From Exiguobacterium flavidum (GTDB taxonomy: Bacteria > Bacillota > Bacilli > Exiguobacteriales > Exiguobacteriaceae), in NCBI RefSeq assembly GCF_003344535.1, contig NZ_QPKS01000001.1, positions 44,556-108,555 on the forward strand: 64,000 nt of DNA, given 5' to 3'. The position numbers and the translations under genes were made by a program. Positions 9,368 through 17,333 of this stretch are shown here, piece after piece (positions within the stretch are counted from its first letter, which is position 1; the number at the start of each line of letters is the position of its first letter). The notes under the pieces were generated by a model. The model saw only the letters and a program-made list of their open reading frames with translations. It did not search any database and was not told the origin of the DNA.

Positions 9368-10195
9368 ATGAGACGTCGTCATCTGTTGTTCCTCATCCCA
9401 GTCCTTGGCCTGATACTTTTTTACCGCTCGATTCGCATGCCTGTCTGCCGATGTTTCCAAAAAACGGTCGACTCACGGATCCGTGACGCCGCGATCACGG
9501 ATCGCACGATCGAGGAAACTGATCTAGAGGATTTGCCCAAAGTCGTAAAGCGCTATTTTCATGCCAATCATTATGTCGGTGCCCAGTTCTTTCAATATTC
9601 CCACACCCTCTACTTTCCGGTCTCGTTCATCCTCAACGGGGATAAACGAATCAAGATGGATTACGAGCATTACAACTTCATCGCCGGTCCTGAACGCTTT
9701 GCCCGGATGACCACCTCGCTTTACGGATTGCCGTTCGAGGGAGTGGATGCTTATCAGGCGGGCATTGGTGAAATGGTCGGTCGCCTTGGTGGAGTCATCC
9801 CGATGTTCGATGTGAAGGGCCGGGAAATGGACCAGTCGGCCCTCGTGACGTGTCTTGCGGAGTCGATTTTCCTTCCATCTTTCCTGCTCAGCCCGAACAT
9901 CACCTGGACCGAGCTTGACGATCATCGTGCAAGAGCGGAACTTACGCAGGACGGGCTATCCGTCAAGGGGACATTCACCTTCAATGAGCATCATGAACTA
10001 ATCCGCTTCGAAACCGAGGACCGTTACATGGAGAAAAATGGTGAGTTCCTGAAAATACCATGGGTCGTGTCGGTTACCAATCACCGTGCAGTAAAAGGAT
10101 TGAAGTTCCCGACCCGTGTCACTGCCGCGTGGATTACACCAGACGGACGACAGACCTACTTCGACGGCAGGATTCGTAAGCTGACTTTACAGTAA
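9368..10195 (+). CDS. DUF6544-like family protein, membrane-anchored
   Basis: 275 residues: an N-terminal hydrophobic helix (about residues 5-20) followed by a soluble domain rich in beta strands. The pattern (LPKVVKRYFHANH near the start; a late block with FETEDRYM and FPTRVTAAW) resembles the DUF6544 family of uncharacterised bacterial proteins. That assignment is from memory and moderate. The start ATG has a perfect AAGGAGGAAG site. It is monocistronic, with terminators on both sides. No enzymatic residues can be named. Confidence 0.75.
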   Translation: MRRRHLLFLIPVLGLILFYRSIRMPVCRCFQKTVDSRIRDAAITDRTIEETDLEDLPKVVKRYFHANHYVGAQFFQYSHTLYFPVSFILNGDKRIKMDYEHYNFIAGPERFARMTTSLYGLPFEGVDAYQAGIGEMVGRLGGVIPMFDVKGREMDQSALVTCLAESIFLPSFLLSPNITWTELDDHRARAELTQDGLSVKGTFTFNEHHELIRFETEDRYMEKNGEFLKIPWVVSVTNHRAVKGLKFPTRVTAAWITPDGRQTYFDGRIRKLTLQ

Positions 10196-10210
10196 GGCTC
10201 GTCATACTGC

Positions 10211-10268
10211 AAAACAGAAGAGGAGAGCGTCCGAAGTTATTGGACGCTCTCCTCTTTCTGTTTTCATC
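10211..10268 (+). terminator. strong terminator after DUF6544-like gene
   Basis: Nearly perfect 20-bp stem centred on GGAGAGCGTCC/GGACGCTCTCC with T-rich ends. It probably works in both directions. Confidence 0.9.
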
Positions 10269-10281
10269 CCGTTTTTTTGTA

Positions 10282-10692
10282 TTATTTTCTTGCATGTTTA
10301 TTCGTATCGGTCTTTGGATGGTTCCGGTGTCTAAGCCTGTTCAATGAACCAATCAATGAGACCGATCCACCAATCAATGCTCCGACAAGCATCCCTTTTT
10401 TGAATGTTCTATTGCCTTGAGGAGTCTCTCCCTCATTATGATCAAAGAGCAGTTCAATAGGAGCGACTTTCGCTTCCACCTCTTCATAGCGTTTAGCCGT
10501 CTCATGCGAGGTGGCATCCCTGCTCTCGACACTGCAGGGAGAAAGAAAGAACGGATTCAGGTTCGTCCGGTATCGATCTGGATTCCAGTTCTGTCTCGGT
10601 TCTTGGACCGCACTTGTATCCTGTTCTCCTTCATCGACCTTGGCTACGGTAAGGAGCTCATCTTCTCGATCCATATCGGGATTGATGTTCAT
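10282..10692 (-). CDS. hypothetical protein with C-terminal membrane/glycine-zipper segment
   Basis: 136 residues with no family I recognise. The first 95 residues are hydrophilic and low in structure. Near residue 100 a Gly-rich hydrophobic stretch (GMLVGALIGGSVSLIGSL) forms a membrane or glycine-zipper helix, followed by a basic tail. The ATG at 10692 has AAAGGAG 9 bases upstream and is preferred over the GTG at 10701. A weak SigB-like pair (GTTTAT-N14-AGGTAA, 10755-10780) lies upstream. Together with the topology this suggests a stress-related envelope protein, as inference only. It is divergent from the HTH/F1-beta gene and shares its operator-bearing intergenic region. Confidence 0.7.
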   Translation of the reverse strand: MNINPDMDREDELLTVAKVDEGEQDTSAVQEPRQNWNPDRYRTNLNPFFLSPCSVESRDATSHETAKRYEEVEAKVAPIELLFDHNEGETPQGNRTFKKGMLVGALIGGSVSLIGSLNRLRHRNHPKTDTNKHARK

Positions 10693-10815
10693 CGCTATCA
10701 CTCCTTTTTCTGTGCAGATTCAAACAAACCCCAAAATCCCTCTTGATTATCCATTTACCTCTTTTTCAATAATAATAAACATCTATTGATCATTTCTTCA
10801 TACAGAACAGGATTT

Positions 10816-10875
10816 GTAATTAAAATTACTTTAAAGAGAAATTTCCTTATTGCATTCAACAGTAATTTTGATTAC
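10816..10875. promoter_or_regulatory. twin inverted-repeat operator candidate GTAAT-N4-ATTAC
   Basis: Two sites with the same symmetric core, 10816-10829 and 10862-10875, have centres 46 bp apart, in an AT-rich 200-bp region between divergent genes. Both are followed by a similar T-rich ACTTTAAAG/CTCTTTAAG tail. The obvious candidate binder is the HTH protein encoded immediately downstream. Confidence 0.6.
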
Positions 10876-10901
10876 TCTTTAAGGTAAGGGGGGGATGATG
10901 A

Positions 10902-11951
10902 ATGGATGACCTTCAATTGAATGTCCGCTTACTCAGATCACGTGTACCAAATCTAACGGTAGCTGCCAAGGGGGCTGGACTCCGCCCGGCCACTGTCTCG
11001 AATCTTTGCACGGGAAAGATACCTGTCGGACGGGCAGAGGTAAGAACGATCGTCACACTCGCGACGCTCGCTAAATGCAGTCTTGACGAACTGATCATCA
11101 GAGGGGAGAAGAAGGATATGATACAAACCAACATCAAAACGCTTGATTTGTTTGCGCCTATCGTAAAAGGGGGCACGGTCGGCTTGATTGCCCGACCGAA
11201 GATGGGACAGCTTGTCGTCCTGATCGAACTATTCCATCGCCTGAAAAAAGAAGGCCTCCGTACGATCTTACTCTCGCCGGAAAATCATCACCCAGAAATC
11301 GAGGATCTTGTAGATCTTTCAGACATAACGGCCCGTTCCATCGATGAGGCTATCCGTGCCCTCTCCGATCTTTCGCGCGAAAATGATGTCCTGTTCGTCG
11401 CCGACCGTTCTCACGTCGTATCGGGAGATTTATATGATCTCGAGGCCGCTCTTCCGGAACACAGCAAGGATAGGATCACGACCTTCCTGCTCGACTTGAC
11501 TGGCGGCGCAATGGATGAAGAGCTGCCTTACGGACCGCTAGACACCGTTTGGCATTTCGATCCTGACTTGAGCGCACGTCACCTCTATCCGGCCGTCAAT
11601 CCGGTCCTGTCGACTTCCTCGTTGCTCGAAGGCGGACTTCTCGACCCGCAGCATGTCACTTTGAAGCTCGAGGCGCAAAAGTTGCTCCGCCGTTACCGGG
11701 AGCTCCGCTCAATCGTACAAGTACGTGGAATAGATGGTATTCCGTCGTCAGATCAATCAGTCTACGCCCGCGGCGAACGACTTGAAGCCTATCTGACCCA
11801 GCCATTCTATGTCGCGGAAGACTTCACGGGAATCAAGGGAGAGTCCGTCTCGTTCGACGAGACCGCCCGCGATGTCCGGAAAATCCTTGACGGCAGTGCG
11901 GACAGCCTTCCCGTCAAGTCGCTTGCATTCACTGGACAGCTCAGCATATGA
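10902..11951 (+). CDS. HTH (XRE-like) DNA-binding domain fused to a degenerate F1-ATPase beta-subunit-like domain
   Basis: 349 residues. Residues 1-70 form an XRE/Cro-like helix-turn-helix (TVAAKGAGLRPATVSNLCTG). From about residue 74 the protein aligns with the F1 beta subunit: IKTLDLFAPIVKGGTVGL at 78-95 is the strand before the P-loop. YPAVNPVLSTSS at 229-240, YRELRSIV at 265-272, LTQPFYVAEDFTG at 298-310 and the last 35 residues match the beta C-terminal domain. The P-loop (family GGAGVGKT) is ARPKMGQL at 97-104, so the catalytic Lys and Thr are gone. The DELSEED-type loop is DGIPSSDQS. ATP hydrolysis is therefore unlikely. The protein is probably a regulator using a dead ATPase fold for ligand sensing or oligomerisation. 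RBS AAGGGGGGG; start ATG 10902. Confidence 0.82.
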   Translation: MDDLQLNVRLLRSRVPNLTVAAKGAGLRPATVSNLCTGKIPVGRAEVRTIVTLATLAKCSLDELIIRGEKKDMIQTNIKTLDLFAPIVKGGTVGLIARPKMGQLVVLIELFHRLKKEGLRTILLSPENHHPEIEDLVDLSDITARSIDEAIRALSDLSRENDVLFVADRSHVVSGDLYDLEAALPEHSKDRITTFLLDLTGGAMDEELPYGPLDTVWHFDPDLSARHLYPAVNPVLSTSSLLEGGLLDPQHVTLKLEAQKLLRRYRELRSIVQVRGIDGIPSSDQSVYARGERLEAYLTQPFYVAEDFTGIKGESVSFDETARDVRKILDGSADSLPVKSLAFTGQLSI

Positions 11952-11954
11952 CAC

Positions 11955-11990
11955 AAAGAGGCGGCATCCGGGTGGGTGCCGCCTCTTTTC
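11955..11990. terminator. bidirectional terminator
   Basis: Stem AAAGAGGCGGCA / TGCCGCCTCTTT with a 10-base loop, between convergent genes. Confidence 0.9.
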
Positions 11991-11994
11991 GCCG

Positions 11995-13227
11995 TTATCT
12001 CGTTCTTCCGATCAGTTGCTCGGTCTGTTCGACAAGTGTCGAAGCCGCCTCCGTCGAAGCCGCCTCCGTCAAATCATACTTCTGTTTGACGCGGATGATC
12101 CGGAGCACCTTCTCGTCCAGTTCGCTCGCAGGGAGTTCCCCGTTTTCGACCGATTCCTTGATGGAGTGGATGAGCGACTCTCTGCTCTCGCTCGAAGCGT
12201 TCGAGAACATGACCATGTCCGTCCCGGCAAGCAGAGAGGTCAGTGCTGCTTCTTCCGTCCCGTACGATTCCGAAATCGCCCCCATCGCAAGGTCGTCCGT
12301 GATGACTACCCCATCGAATCCGAGGTCGTCGCGCAACAATCCGCCGACGATTTTCTTCGACAGAGAGGACGGCTTCTCAGGATCGAGGACCGGATAGAGG
12401 ATATGGGCGACCATCACGACGTCCGCCCCGGCAGAAATCGCCTTTCGAAATGGTACGAGTTCCATTTCTTCGATCTGTTTTCGCGACTTCGATATTTTCG
12501 GCAGGCTCACGTGCGAGTCGACCGTCGTATCGCCGTGCCCCGGGAAATGCTTGACGACCGGAACGACGTCCGCTTCAGCAAGTCCTCGCATCCAGGCGAT
12601 GCCGAGCCTTGCAACGGCCTCTGGATCCGAACTGAGCGCGCGGTCCCCGATGATCGGATTACCGGGATTGCTGTTGACATCGAGCACCGGGGCGAAGTCC
12701 ATGTTGAATCCGAAGTGGCTCGTCGTCGTAGCGAGACCTGATCCGATGTCATATGCCAGCCGTTCGTCATTTTTCGCCCCGACGACTGCCGCTGCCGGAA
12801 ACTTCGGTATAGGGGCAGGCAACCGCGTCACTCTGCCCCCCTCTTCATCGACACCGACGAATAACGGGAAGGGAGCTTCGTTCGCCTGATGGATCGCATT
12901 GACGAGTTGTTTCAATTGCCGTTCGTCCGACACGTTGCCCCCAAGCACGAGGACGCCGCCGACACCATTTCGAATCATCTCCGTATCCTCGGGCGTCAAT
13001 TTCGTCCCGTCGACCCCGACATAAAGCAGCTGTTCGATTTTTTCTTCCTGATCCATCCTGCTGAGTGCTTCTTCGGCAGGATCTTTTGTTTCTTCTGTCT
13101 CCTTCGCTCGTTCGACTGTCGGCTCTCTTTTCTTCGTCCCGTTGTTCTCACTCTTCTTCTCGTTCACTTGTTCATTCCCGCAAGCCGCTAGCAACAGCAT
13201 GCTGAAGATCAGTATGATTCGTTTCAC
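11995..13227 (-). CDS. nagZ: beta-N-acetylhexosaminidase NagZ-like lipoprotein (GH3)
   Basis: 410 residues. A short signal peptide with lipobox LLAACGN makes it a lipoprotein. A charged linker (residues 20-55) is followed by a GH3 domain with GVDEEGGRV, the KHFPGHGDTTVDSH motif (His/Asp acid-base loop) and ITDDLAMGAI, whose Asp is the family nucleophile. It removes beta-linked GlcNAc from muropeptides during wall recycling at the outer face of the membrane. The start is GTG 13227. Near the C-terminus EAAST occurs twice in tandem, encoded by a 15-bp direct duplication at about 12038-12067. Confidence 0.93.
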   Translation of the reverse strand: MKRIILIFSMLLLAACGNEQVNEKKSENNGTKKREPTVERAKETEETKDPAEEALSRMDQEEKIEQLLYVGVDGTKLTPEDTEMIRNGVGGVLVLGGNVSDERQLKQLVNAIHQANEAPFPLFVGVDEEGGRVTRLPAPIPKFPAAAVVGAKNDERLAYDIGSGLATTTSHFGFNMDFAPVLDVNSNPGNPIIGDRALSSDPEAVARLGIAWMRGLAEADVVPVVKHFPGHGDTTVDSHVSLPKISKSRKQIEEMELVPFRKAISAGADVVMVAHILYPVLDPEKPSSLSKKIVGGLLRDDLGFDGVVITDDLAMGAISESYGTEEAALTSLLAGTDMVMFSNASSESRESLIHSIKESVENGELPASELDEKVLRIIRVKQKYDLTEAASTEAASTLVEQTEQLIGRTR

Positions 13228-13272
13228 CTTTTCACCATTCCTTCACTGGATTTCTCCAGCTATCATACCATT

Positions 13273-13698
13273 TCAGAGCTTGCGTTCACTCTTGATTCCA
13301 TTGATCGAGTAGAAGGCGGTGATTTCGGCGTTCAACGAGTGGGCGACGGAGCAATACTTCTCCTTCGAGAGCTCGATCGCGCGGATGACCTTCTCTTCAG
13401 GCAAGTCGCCTTCGAACCGGTAGTGGAGTGAAATTTCCGTAAAACGTTTCGGGTGCTCAGCAGCGCGTTCCCCCTCTATGTCCATCTCGAACGAGGTCGG
13501 CTCAAGGCGCATCTTCTTCAAGATCGAGATGATGTCCATCCCCGTACATCCGGCTACGGCGTGAAGGACCAGCTCCGTCGGTCTCGGACCCGTATTCATC
13601 CCTCCGAACTCAGGTGCGGAATCCATTTTGAGTAGATGTCCGGTAGCCGTCTCTCCTGAAAATGCCATGTTCTTATCCCATCTCACTGTCGCTTGCAT
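13273..13698 (-). CDS. OsmC family protein
   Basis: 141 residues of the OsmC/Ohr superfamily, thiol peroxidases that act on organic hydroperoxides. Both redox Cys positions are present: VAGCTGMD near residue 52 and KYCSVAHSL near residue 115. The Arg/Glu helper region (GPRPTELVLHAVAG) is intact. The GTG/ATG pair at its start is resolved by AAGGGAG 8 bases before ATG 13698. A second OsmC paralogue lies at 43353-43793. Confidence 0.92.
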   Translation of the reverse strand: MQATVRWDKNMAFSGETATGHLLKMDSAPEFGGMNTGPRPTELVLHAVAGCTGMDIISILKKMRLEPTSFEMDIEGERAAEHPKRFTEISLHYRFEGDLPEEKVIRAIELSKEKYCSVAHSLNAEITAFYSINGIKSERKL

Positions 13699-13895
13699 CA
13701 CTCACACTCCCTTTCGTGTATATCCCTTCCTATTCCCGAAACACCATCTTCTTCACCGTATCTCGATTATTTCTGATTTTTCGGACTGTTGTTTCCCGAA
13801 TTGCTCGGAGTTTCCTTCCCCGATAGATTCATGCTACTCTGAAAGGCGTGAATCTAACGCATGGGGACATGCCTTTTAAGAAGTGGGGAATCATC

Positions 13896-15101
13896 TTGAA
13901 CCAATTACAACATCATACAGAACAAGGACAGGAACGCTTGACGCGTGCACATTGGTTTTTGATCGCGACGCTGTCGATGCTGACCTTCGTCCTCGGTACG
14001 AGCGAATTCGTCATCGTCGGCATCCTGAACGAGATTGCCGGCAGCCTGAACATCACGATTCCGAAAGCCGGTACGCTCGTTTCCGGATTCGCCCTCTCGT
14101 TTGCGATCGGGACGCCGATCGTCATGTCACTGACCGGACGGCTTCAAAAACGTAAACTGATGCTCGGCTTGATCAGTCTGTTCATCGTACTTAATCTGTT
14201 AAGCGCGTTATCCGGCGGCTATGCACTGCTTCTTGCGACACGACTGATGACTGCAATCGTCACAGGCGTCTTGATCTCACTCGCGATGCTCGTCGCAAGC
14301 GAGAGCGTACCACTCTCTAAGCGCGGCGTCGCGGTGTCGTTCATCTTCGGAGGATTTACGATGGCGAACGTCTTCGGCGTGCCGCTAGGGACGTTGATCG
14401 GTCAGACGGCCGGTTGGCAATCCACCTTCCTGTTGACGACAGCTCTCGGTGCAGTCGCGTTCGCAGGAGTCTACAGAGTCGTACCTTACGGGCTCTCTTC
14501 AGGTTCGAGTTCCCTCAAGGATCAGCTGATGCTGCTCGCGCACCCTCGGATCCTGATCGCCTTCTTCATCCCGGCACTCGGCTTCGGCGCGACTTATGCC
14601 GTCTTCACCTATCTCGTTCCGATTCTCTCGGGAAAGATCGGTCTTGCGGATGAATGGATCAGCCCTGCACTCTTCCTATACGGGATCGTCTCGATCTTCA
14701 GCAACCTGCTTGCCGGGAAGATCGCGTCAAGAAATGCAATCGGACGTCTGCGCTTCGTCTTCCTCATCCAGGGAATCGTCTTAGCAGCCCTATACTTCTC
14801 TTCCCGTGATTTCACGTTCGGCTTGATCAATATCGCACTCATGTCGCTGATGGCGATACTGCTGACGACATCGACGCAGCTTTATCTGATCGACTTGGCC
14901 GATAAGTTCAATCCGGATGCGAAAGGACTTGCCGCCTCGCTCATGCCTGTCGCAAGCAATGTCGGCATCGCCTTCGGTTCTGCGCTTGGCGGTTTCGTCG
15001 TCGCAAATGGACCGTTGATGAACGTCGCCTGGGTCGGCGGTCTCGTAGCTTTCGCTGCCGCAGCTTTGACAGCGATCAGTTATCGCCTCGACCGGAAGTG
15101 A
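13896..15101 (+). CDS. MFS exporter of the AraJ/PbuE-like group
   Basis: About 401 residues with 12 membrane helices. The N-terminal helix contains the typical LGTSEFVIVGIL sequence of the DHA1 AraJ/YdhP/PbuE group of proton-coupled exporters (sugars, purines or drugs). GRLQKRKLMLG in loop 2-3 is the MFS A-type motif. Start choice is uncertain. GTG 13848 and ATG 13869 have badly spaced ribosome sites, while TTG 13896 has GTGGGGA 6-7 bases upstream. The substrate cannot be inferred. A clear terminator follows. Confidence 0.88.
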   Translation: MNQLQHHTEQGQERLTRAHWFLIATLSMLTFVLGTSEFVIVGILNEIAGSLNITIPKAGTLVSGFALSFAIGTPIVMSLTGRLQKRKLMLGLISLFIVLNLLSALSGGYALLLATRLMTAIVTGVLISLAMLVASESVPLSKRGVAVSFIFGGFTMANVFGVPLGTLIGQTAGWQSTFLLTTALGAVAFAGVYRVVPYGLSSGSSSLKDQLMLLAHPRILIAFFIPALGFGATYAVFTYLVPILSGKIGLADEWISPALFLYGIVSIFSNLLAGKIASRNAIGRLRFVFLIQGIVLAALYFSSRDFTFGLINIALMSLMAILLTTSTQLYLIDLADKFNPDAKGLAASLMPVASNVGIAFGSALGGFVVANGPLMNVAWVGGLVAFAAAALTAISYRLDRK

Positions 15102-15120
15102 TTTTTTCTGAAATACTGCA

Positions 15121-15160
15121 AGAAGATCGAAGCCACCCGGCTCCGATCTTCTTTTTTTGT
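15121..15160 (+). terminator. terminator after MFS exporter
   Basis: Stem AGAAGATCG.AGCC / GGCTC.CGATCTTCT followed by a run of T. Confidence 0.88.
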
Positions 15161-15334
15161 TCAATACGGATTCGGATCTTCCTGCGGAGTGTCCGGAATC
15201 TCATTCGGTTCTTTGAACGGATTGATGTCCGGATCACGGACCGGATCCTCCTGCGGAAAATCAGGAATTTCTGTAGGAGTTCCCGGAATCTCGTTCGGTT
15301 CCTGCTCTGGTACCTCATTCGGATTCTTCTTCAT
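15161..15334 (-). CDS. small Pro/Glu/Asp-rich repeat protein, 57 residues
   Basis: A short gene easily missed by length cut-offs. The frame runs from ATG 15334 to a TGA at 15161, with GAGGAGG ideally placed upstream. The product is almost entirely Pro, Glu, Asp and Asn, with a repeating PNE-[IV]-P-x-TP pattern. The block EPNEIP-x-TP occurs twice (residues about 12-20 and 42-50), each time followed by a QEDP (about 27-30 and 51-54). It has no hydrophobic core and should be disordered. It starts 16 bases after the SDR gene on the same strand and is probably co-transcribed from the SigB-type promoter there. No known family comes to mind. A stress or desiccation role would be inference from context. 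Confidence 0.75.
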   Translation of the reverse strand: MKKNPNEVPEQEPNEIPGTPTEIPDFPQEDPVRDPDINPFKEPNEIPDTPQEDPNPY

Positions 15335-15350
15335 CTCAGTTCCTCCTCGC

Positions 15351-16226
15351 TTAGGAAGTCATGTAGTCCCCGCCGTTGACATGCAGCGTCTGGCCAGTGA
15401 CGTACGTCGAGTCGTTCGACGCGAGATAGACGAACGCCGGAGCATTCTCAGAAGGTTGCCCACGCCGTTTCATCGGCGTATCGAGCCCATGTTTCGCGAC
15501 TTTCTCCTTCGTGAACGTCGCCGGGATGAGCGGCGTCCAGATCGGACCTGGTGCGACCGCGTTGACACGGATCCCTTTCCCGACGAGGTTCGTCGCAAGT
15601 GAACGGGTGAACGTCGTGATCGCCCCTTTTGTCGCGGAGTAGTCGATCAAGGATTCAGCGCCCCGGTACGCCGTGACGGACGACGTATTGATGATCGTGT
15701 CGCCTTCTTCCATATGCGGAAGAGCTGCTTGCGTCAGGTAGAACATGGCGAAGATGTTCGTCTCGAACGTCCGTTTCAGCTGTTCCGGCGTGATGTCGAG
15801 GAAGTCGTCCTGCGGATACTGGACGCCTGCATTATTGACGAGGATGTCGATGCCGCCGAGTTTGCTGACGACCTCTTCGACGATTTGCTTGCAGTTCTCC
15901 GGATCGCTGACGTCCTTTGCGATCGTGACCGCCTTTCCACCGTACCCTTCGATGATCTCTGCCGTCTTCTGCGCGTCCCCGTGTTCATTCAGATAGACGA
16001 TCGCGACGTTCGCGCCTTCCTTCGCATAAGCGATCGCGACGGCACGTCCGATTCCGCTGTCGCCGCCCGTGATGAGCGCGACGCGCCCTGTCAGCTTGCC
16101 GGAACCGCGATATTCAGGGTCATCGTAAACCGGCTCCGGATCCATCTTCGCTTCGATGCCGGGCTGGTGACTTTGTGTCTGTCCAGGTGTCTGTTCATGA
16201 ATTTCCTCATATTGCTGTTCCTTCAT
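15351..16226 (-). CDS. SDR-family oxidoreductase, general-stress YhdF/YhxC type
   Basis: 291 residues. A hydrophilic N-terminal extension (HEQTPGQTQSHQPGIE) is typical of the YhdF-like stress SDRs. A Rossmann domain follows with TGGDSGIG (cofactor loop), NNAG, catalytic Ser of NTSSVTAY and the YSATKG Tyr/Lys pair. It is a cytosolic NAD(P)-dependent reductase of unknown substrate. The ATG at 16226 has AAGGGGAG upstream, so the upstream frame extension is not coding. A SigB-type promoter precedes it, and the 57-residue repeat protein follows. Confidence 0.93.
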   Translation of the reverse strand: MKEQQYEEIHEQTPGQTQSHQPGIEAKMDPEPVYDDPEYRGSGKLTGRVALITGGDSGIGRAVAIAYAKEGANVAIVYLNEHGDAQKTAEIIEGYGGKAVTIAKDVSDPENCKQIVEEVVSKLGGIDILVNNAGVQYPQDDFLDITPEQLKRTFETNIFAMFYLTQAALPHMEEGDTIINTSSVTAYRGAESLIDYSATKGAITTFTRSLATNLVGKGIRVNAVAPGPIWTPLIPATFTKEKVAKHGLDTPMKRRGQPSENAPAFVYLASNDSTYVTGQTLHVNGGDYMTS

Positions 16227-16267
16227 AGCTGATCTCCCCTTTTGTATGATGGTCATTCTAGAAAAAT

Positions 16268-16292
16268 ATTCCCTGCATGATGATTGATAAAC
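16268..16292 (-). promoter_or_regulatory. SigB-type promoter of the SDR gene
   Basis: Read on the minus strand: -35 GTTTAT (16292-16287), 13-bp spacer, -10 GGGAAT (16273-16268). It lies about 45 bases before the start codon and agrees with the general-stress type of the gene. Confidence 0.75.
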
Positions 16293-16345
16293 ACGAAAAG
16301 AGACTAAAGTTAGGTAAATCAGGAAATACAAGGAGGAAGAGACTC

Positions 16346-17278
16346 ATGAACCGGAAAGGGGACATATCGATGACCGAACAAAATAAAATCGCCTACGAAG
16401 TGAACGAGACGATCGAGACGCGGATGGGGCGCCATCCTGGATACCGTCGTGCCCACGCGCGAGGAATCCTTTTCAAGGCCCGTTTCATACCGAACGGGAA
16501 AGCCGCTGCCTTCACGAAGGCGGAACCTCTGCTGAAGGACACGGAAGCCATCGTCCGCTTCTCGCACAGTTCACCGGATCCGTCGATGACTGACGCCGCC
16601 TCTCCGATCAAAGGGATGGCTGTTCGCCTTCTGTCACAGTCCGGTCCGTTGAACCTCGTCATGGCGACCGTTCCCGTCTTCATCGCAAAACAGCCGGAGA
16701 CGTTCCATAACATCATGAACGGTCTCGCACTCAAGGACGGGAAGATTCGTCCGTTGAACGCACTCAAACTGTTCATCAAAAAACCTGAGGCGCGTGCGTT
16801 CTTGCGCATACTTCAAAACAGCAGGCTTCCGGAGAGCTTCGCGACAGTCCCGTATCACGCGATCCATGCTTTCTGGTTGGTCGATGAGACAGGCAAACGG
16901 CAAGCCGTCCGTTTCCGATTCGTCCCTGAGAGGATCAGTTACGACAAGCCGAAAATCATCCCGCAAGAAGAAGAATTGAAACAGCGTGTCGCGCGCGGCC
17001 CTGTCCGTTTCCACCTTCAAGTCCAGCTTGCTGATGAGACAGACGCCGTAGACGACCCGACCGTCGAATGGCCAAACGACAGACCCCTGATCGAAGTCGG
17101 GACGTTGACGCTTGAGGAAGAAATAAAGGAGCAGGAGGACCTCATGTTCGATCCGACGCTTTTGCCTACTGGAATCGAGGCGACCGGAGATCCGATCTTC
17201 GCCTTCCGCAAACTCGTCTATGAAGAATCGATGCGGCGCAGACACCAAGAAGCAAAAAGAAATCGTCACGGCGATTGA
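16346..17278 (+). CDS. catalase-related (SrpA-like) heme peroxidase family protein
   Basis: About 310 residues, the short catalase-fold type lacking the C-terminal flavodoxin-like part of large catalases. Motifs seen are RRAHARGILFKARF near the N-terminus (distal His), RFSHSSPDP with the following GMAVRL block, and the end block LLPTGIEATGDPI followed by FRKLVYEESMRRR. That last block fits the R-x-x-x-Y proximal heme tyrosine. It probably degrades peroxides in the cytosol. Two ATGs, 16346 and 16370, each have a good ribosome site. The shorter form starts MTEQNK. It is divergent from the stress SDR gene. Confidence 0.87.
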   Translation: MNRKGDISMTEQNKIAYEVNETIETRMGRHPGYRRAHARGILFKARFIPNGKAAAFTKAEPLLKDTEAIVRFSHSSPDPSMTDAASPIKGMAVRLLSQSGPLNLVMATVPVFIAKQPETFHNIMNGLALKDGKIRPLNALKLFIKKPEARAFLRILQNSRLPESFATVPYHAIHAFWLVDETGKRQAVRFRFVPERISYDKPKIIPQEEELKQRVARGPVRFHLQVQLADETDAVDDPTVEWPNDRPLIEVGTLTLEEEIKEQEDLMFDPTLLPTGIEATGDPIFAFRKLVYEESMRRRHQEAKRNRHGD

Positions 17279-17285
17279 ACGCCAA

Positions 17286-17325
17286 GAAGCGGGACAGGCA
17301 TGCCGATGCCTAACCCGCTTTCGTT
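17286..17325. terminator. terminator between convergent genes
   Basis: Stem AGCGGG..AGGCAT / ATGCCT..CCCGCT with a short T stretch. Confidence 0.7.
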
Positions 17326-17333
17326 GTATCGAT

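Noticed and set aside
16286..16330. Shared GAAAAG-ACTAA-TAGG motif upstream of the catalase-like and secreted protein genes
   Set aside because: The resemblance is loose, with different spacing, and fits no known promoter class. It could be chance.
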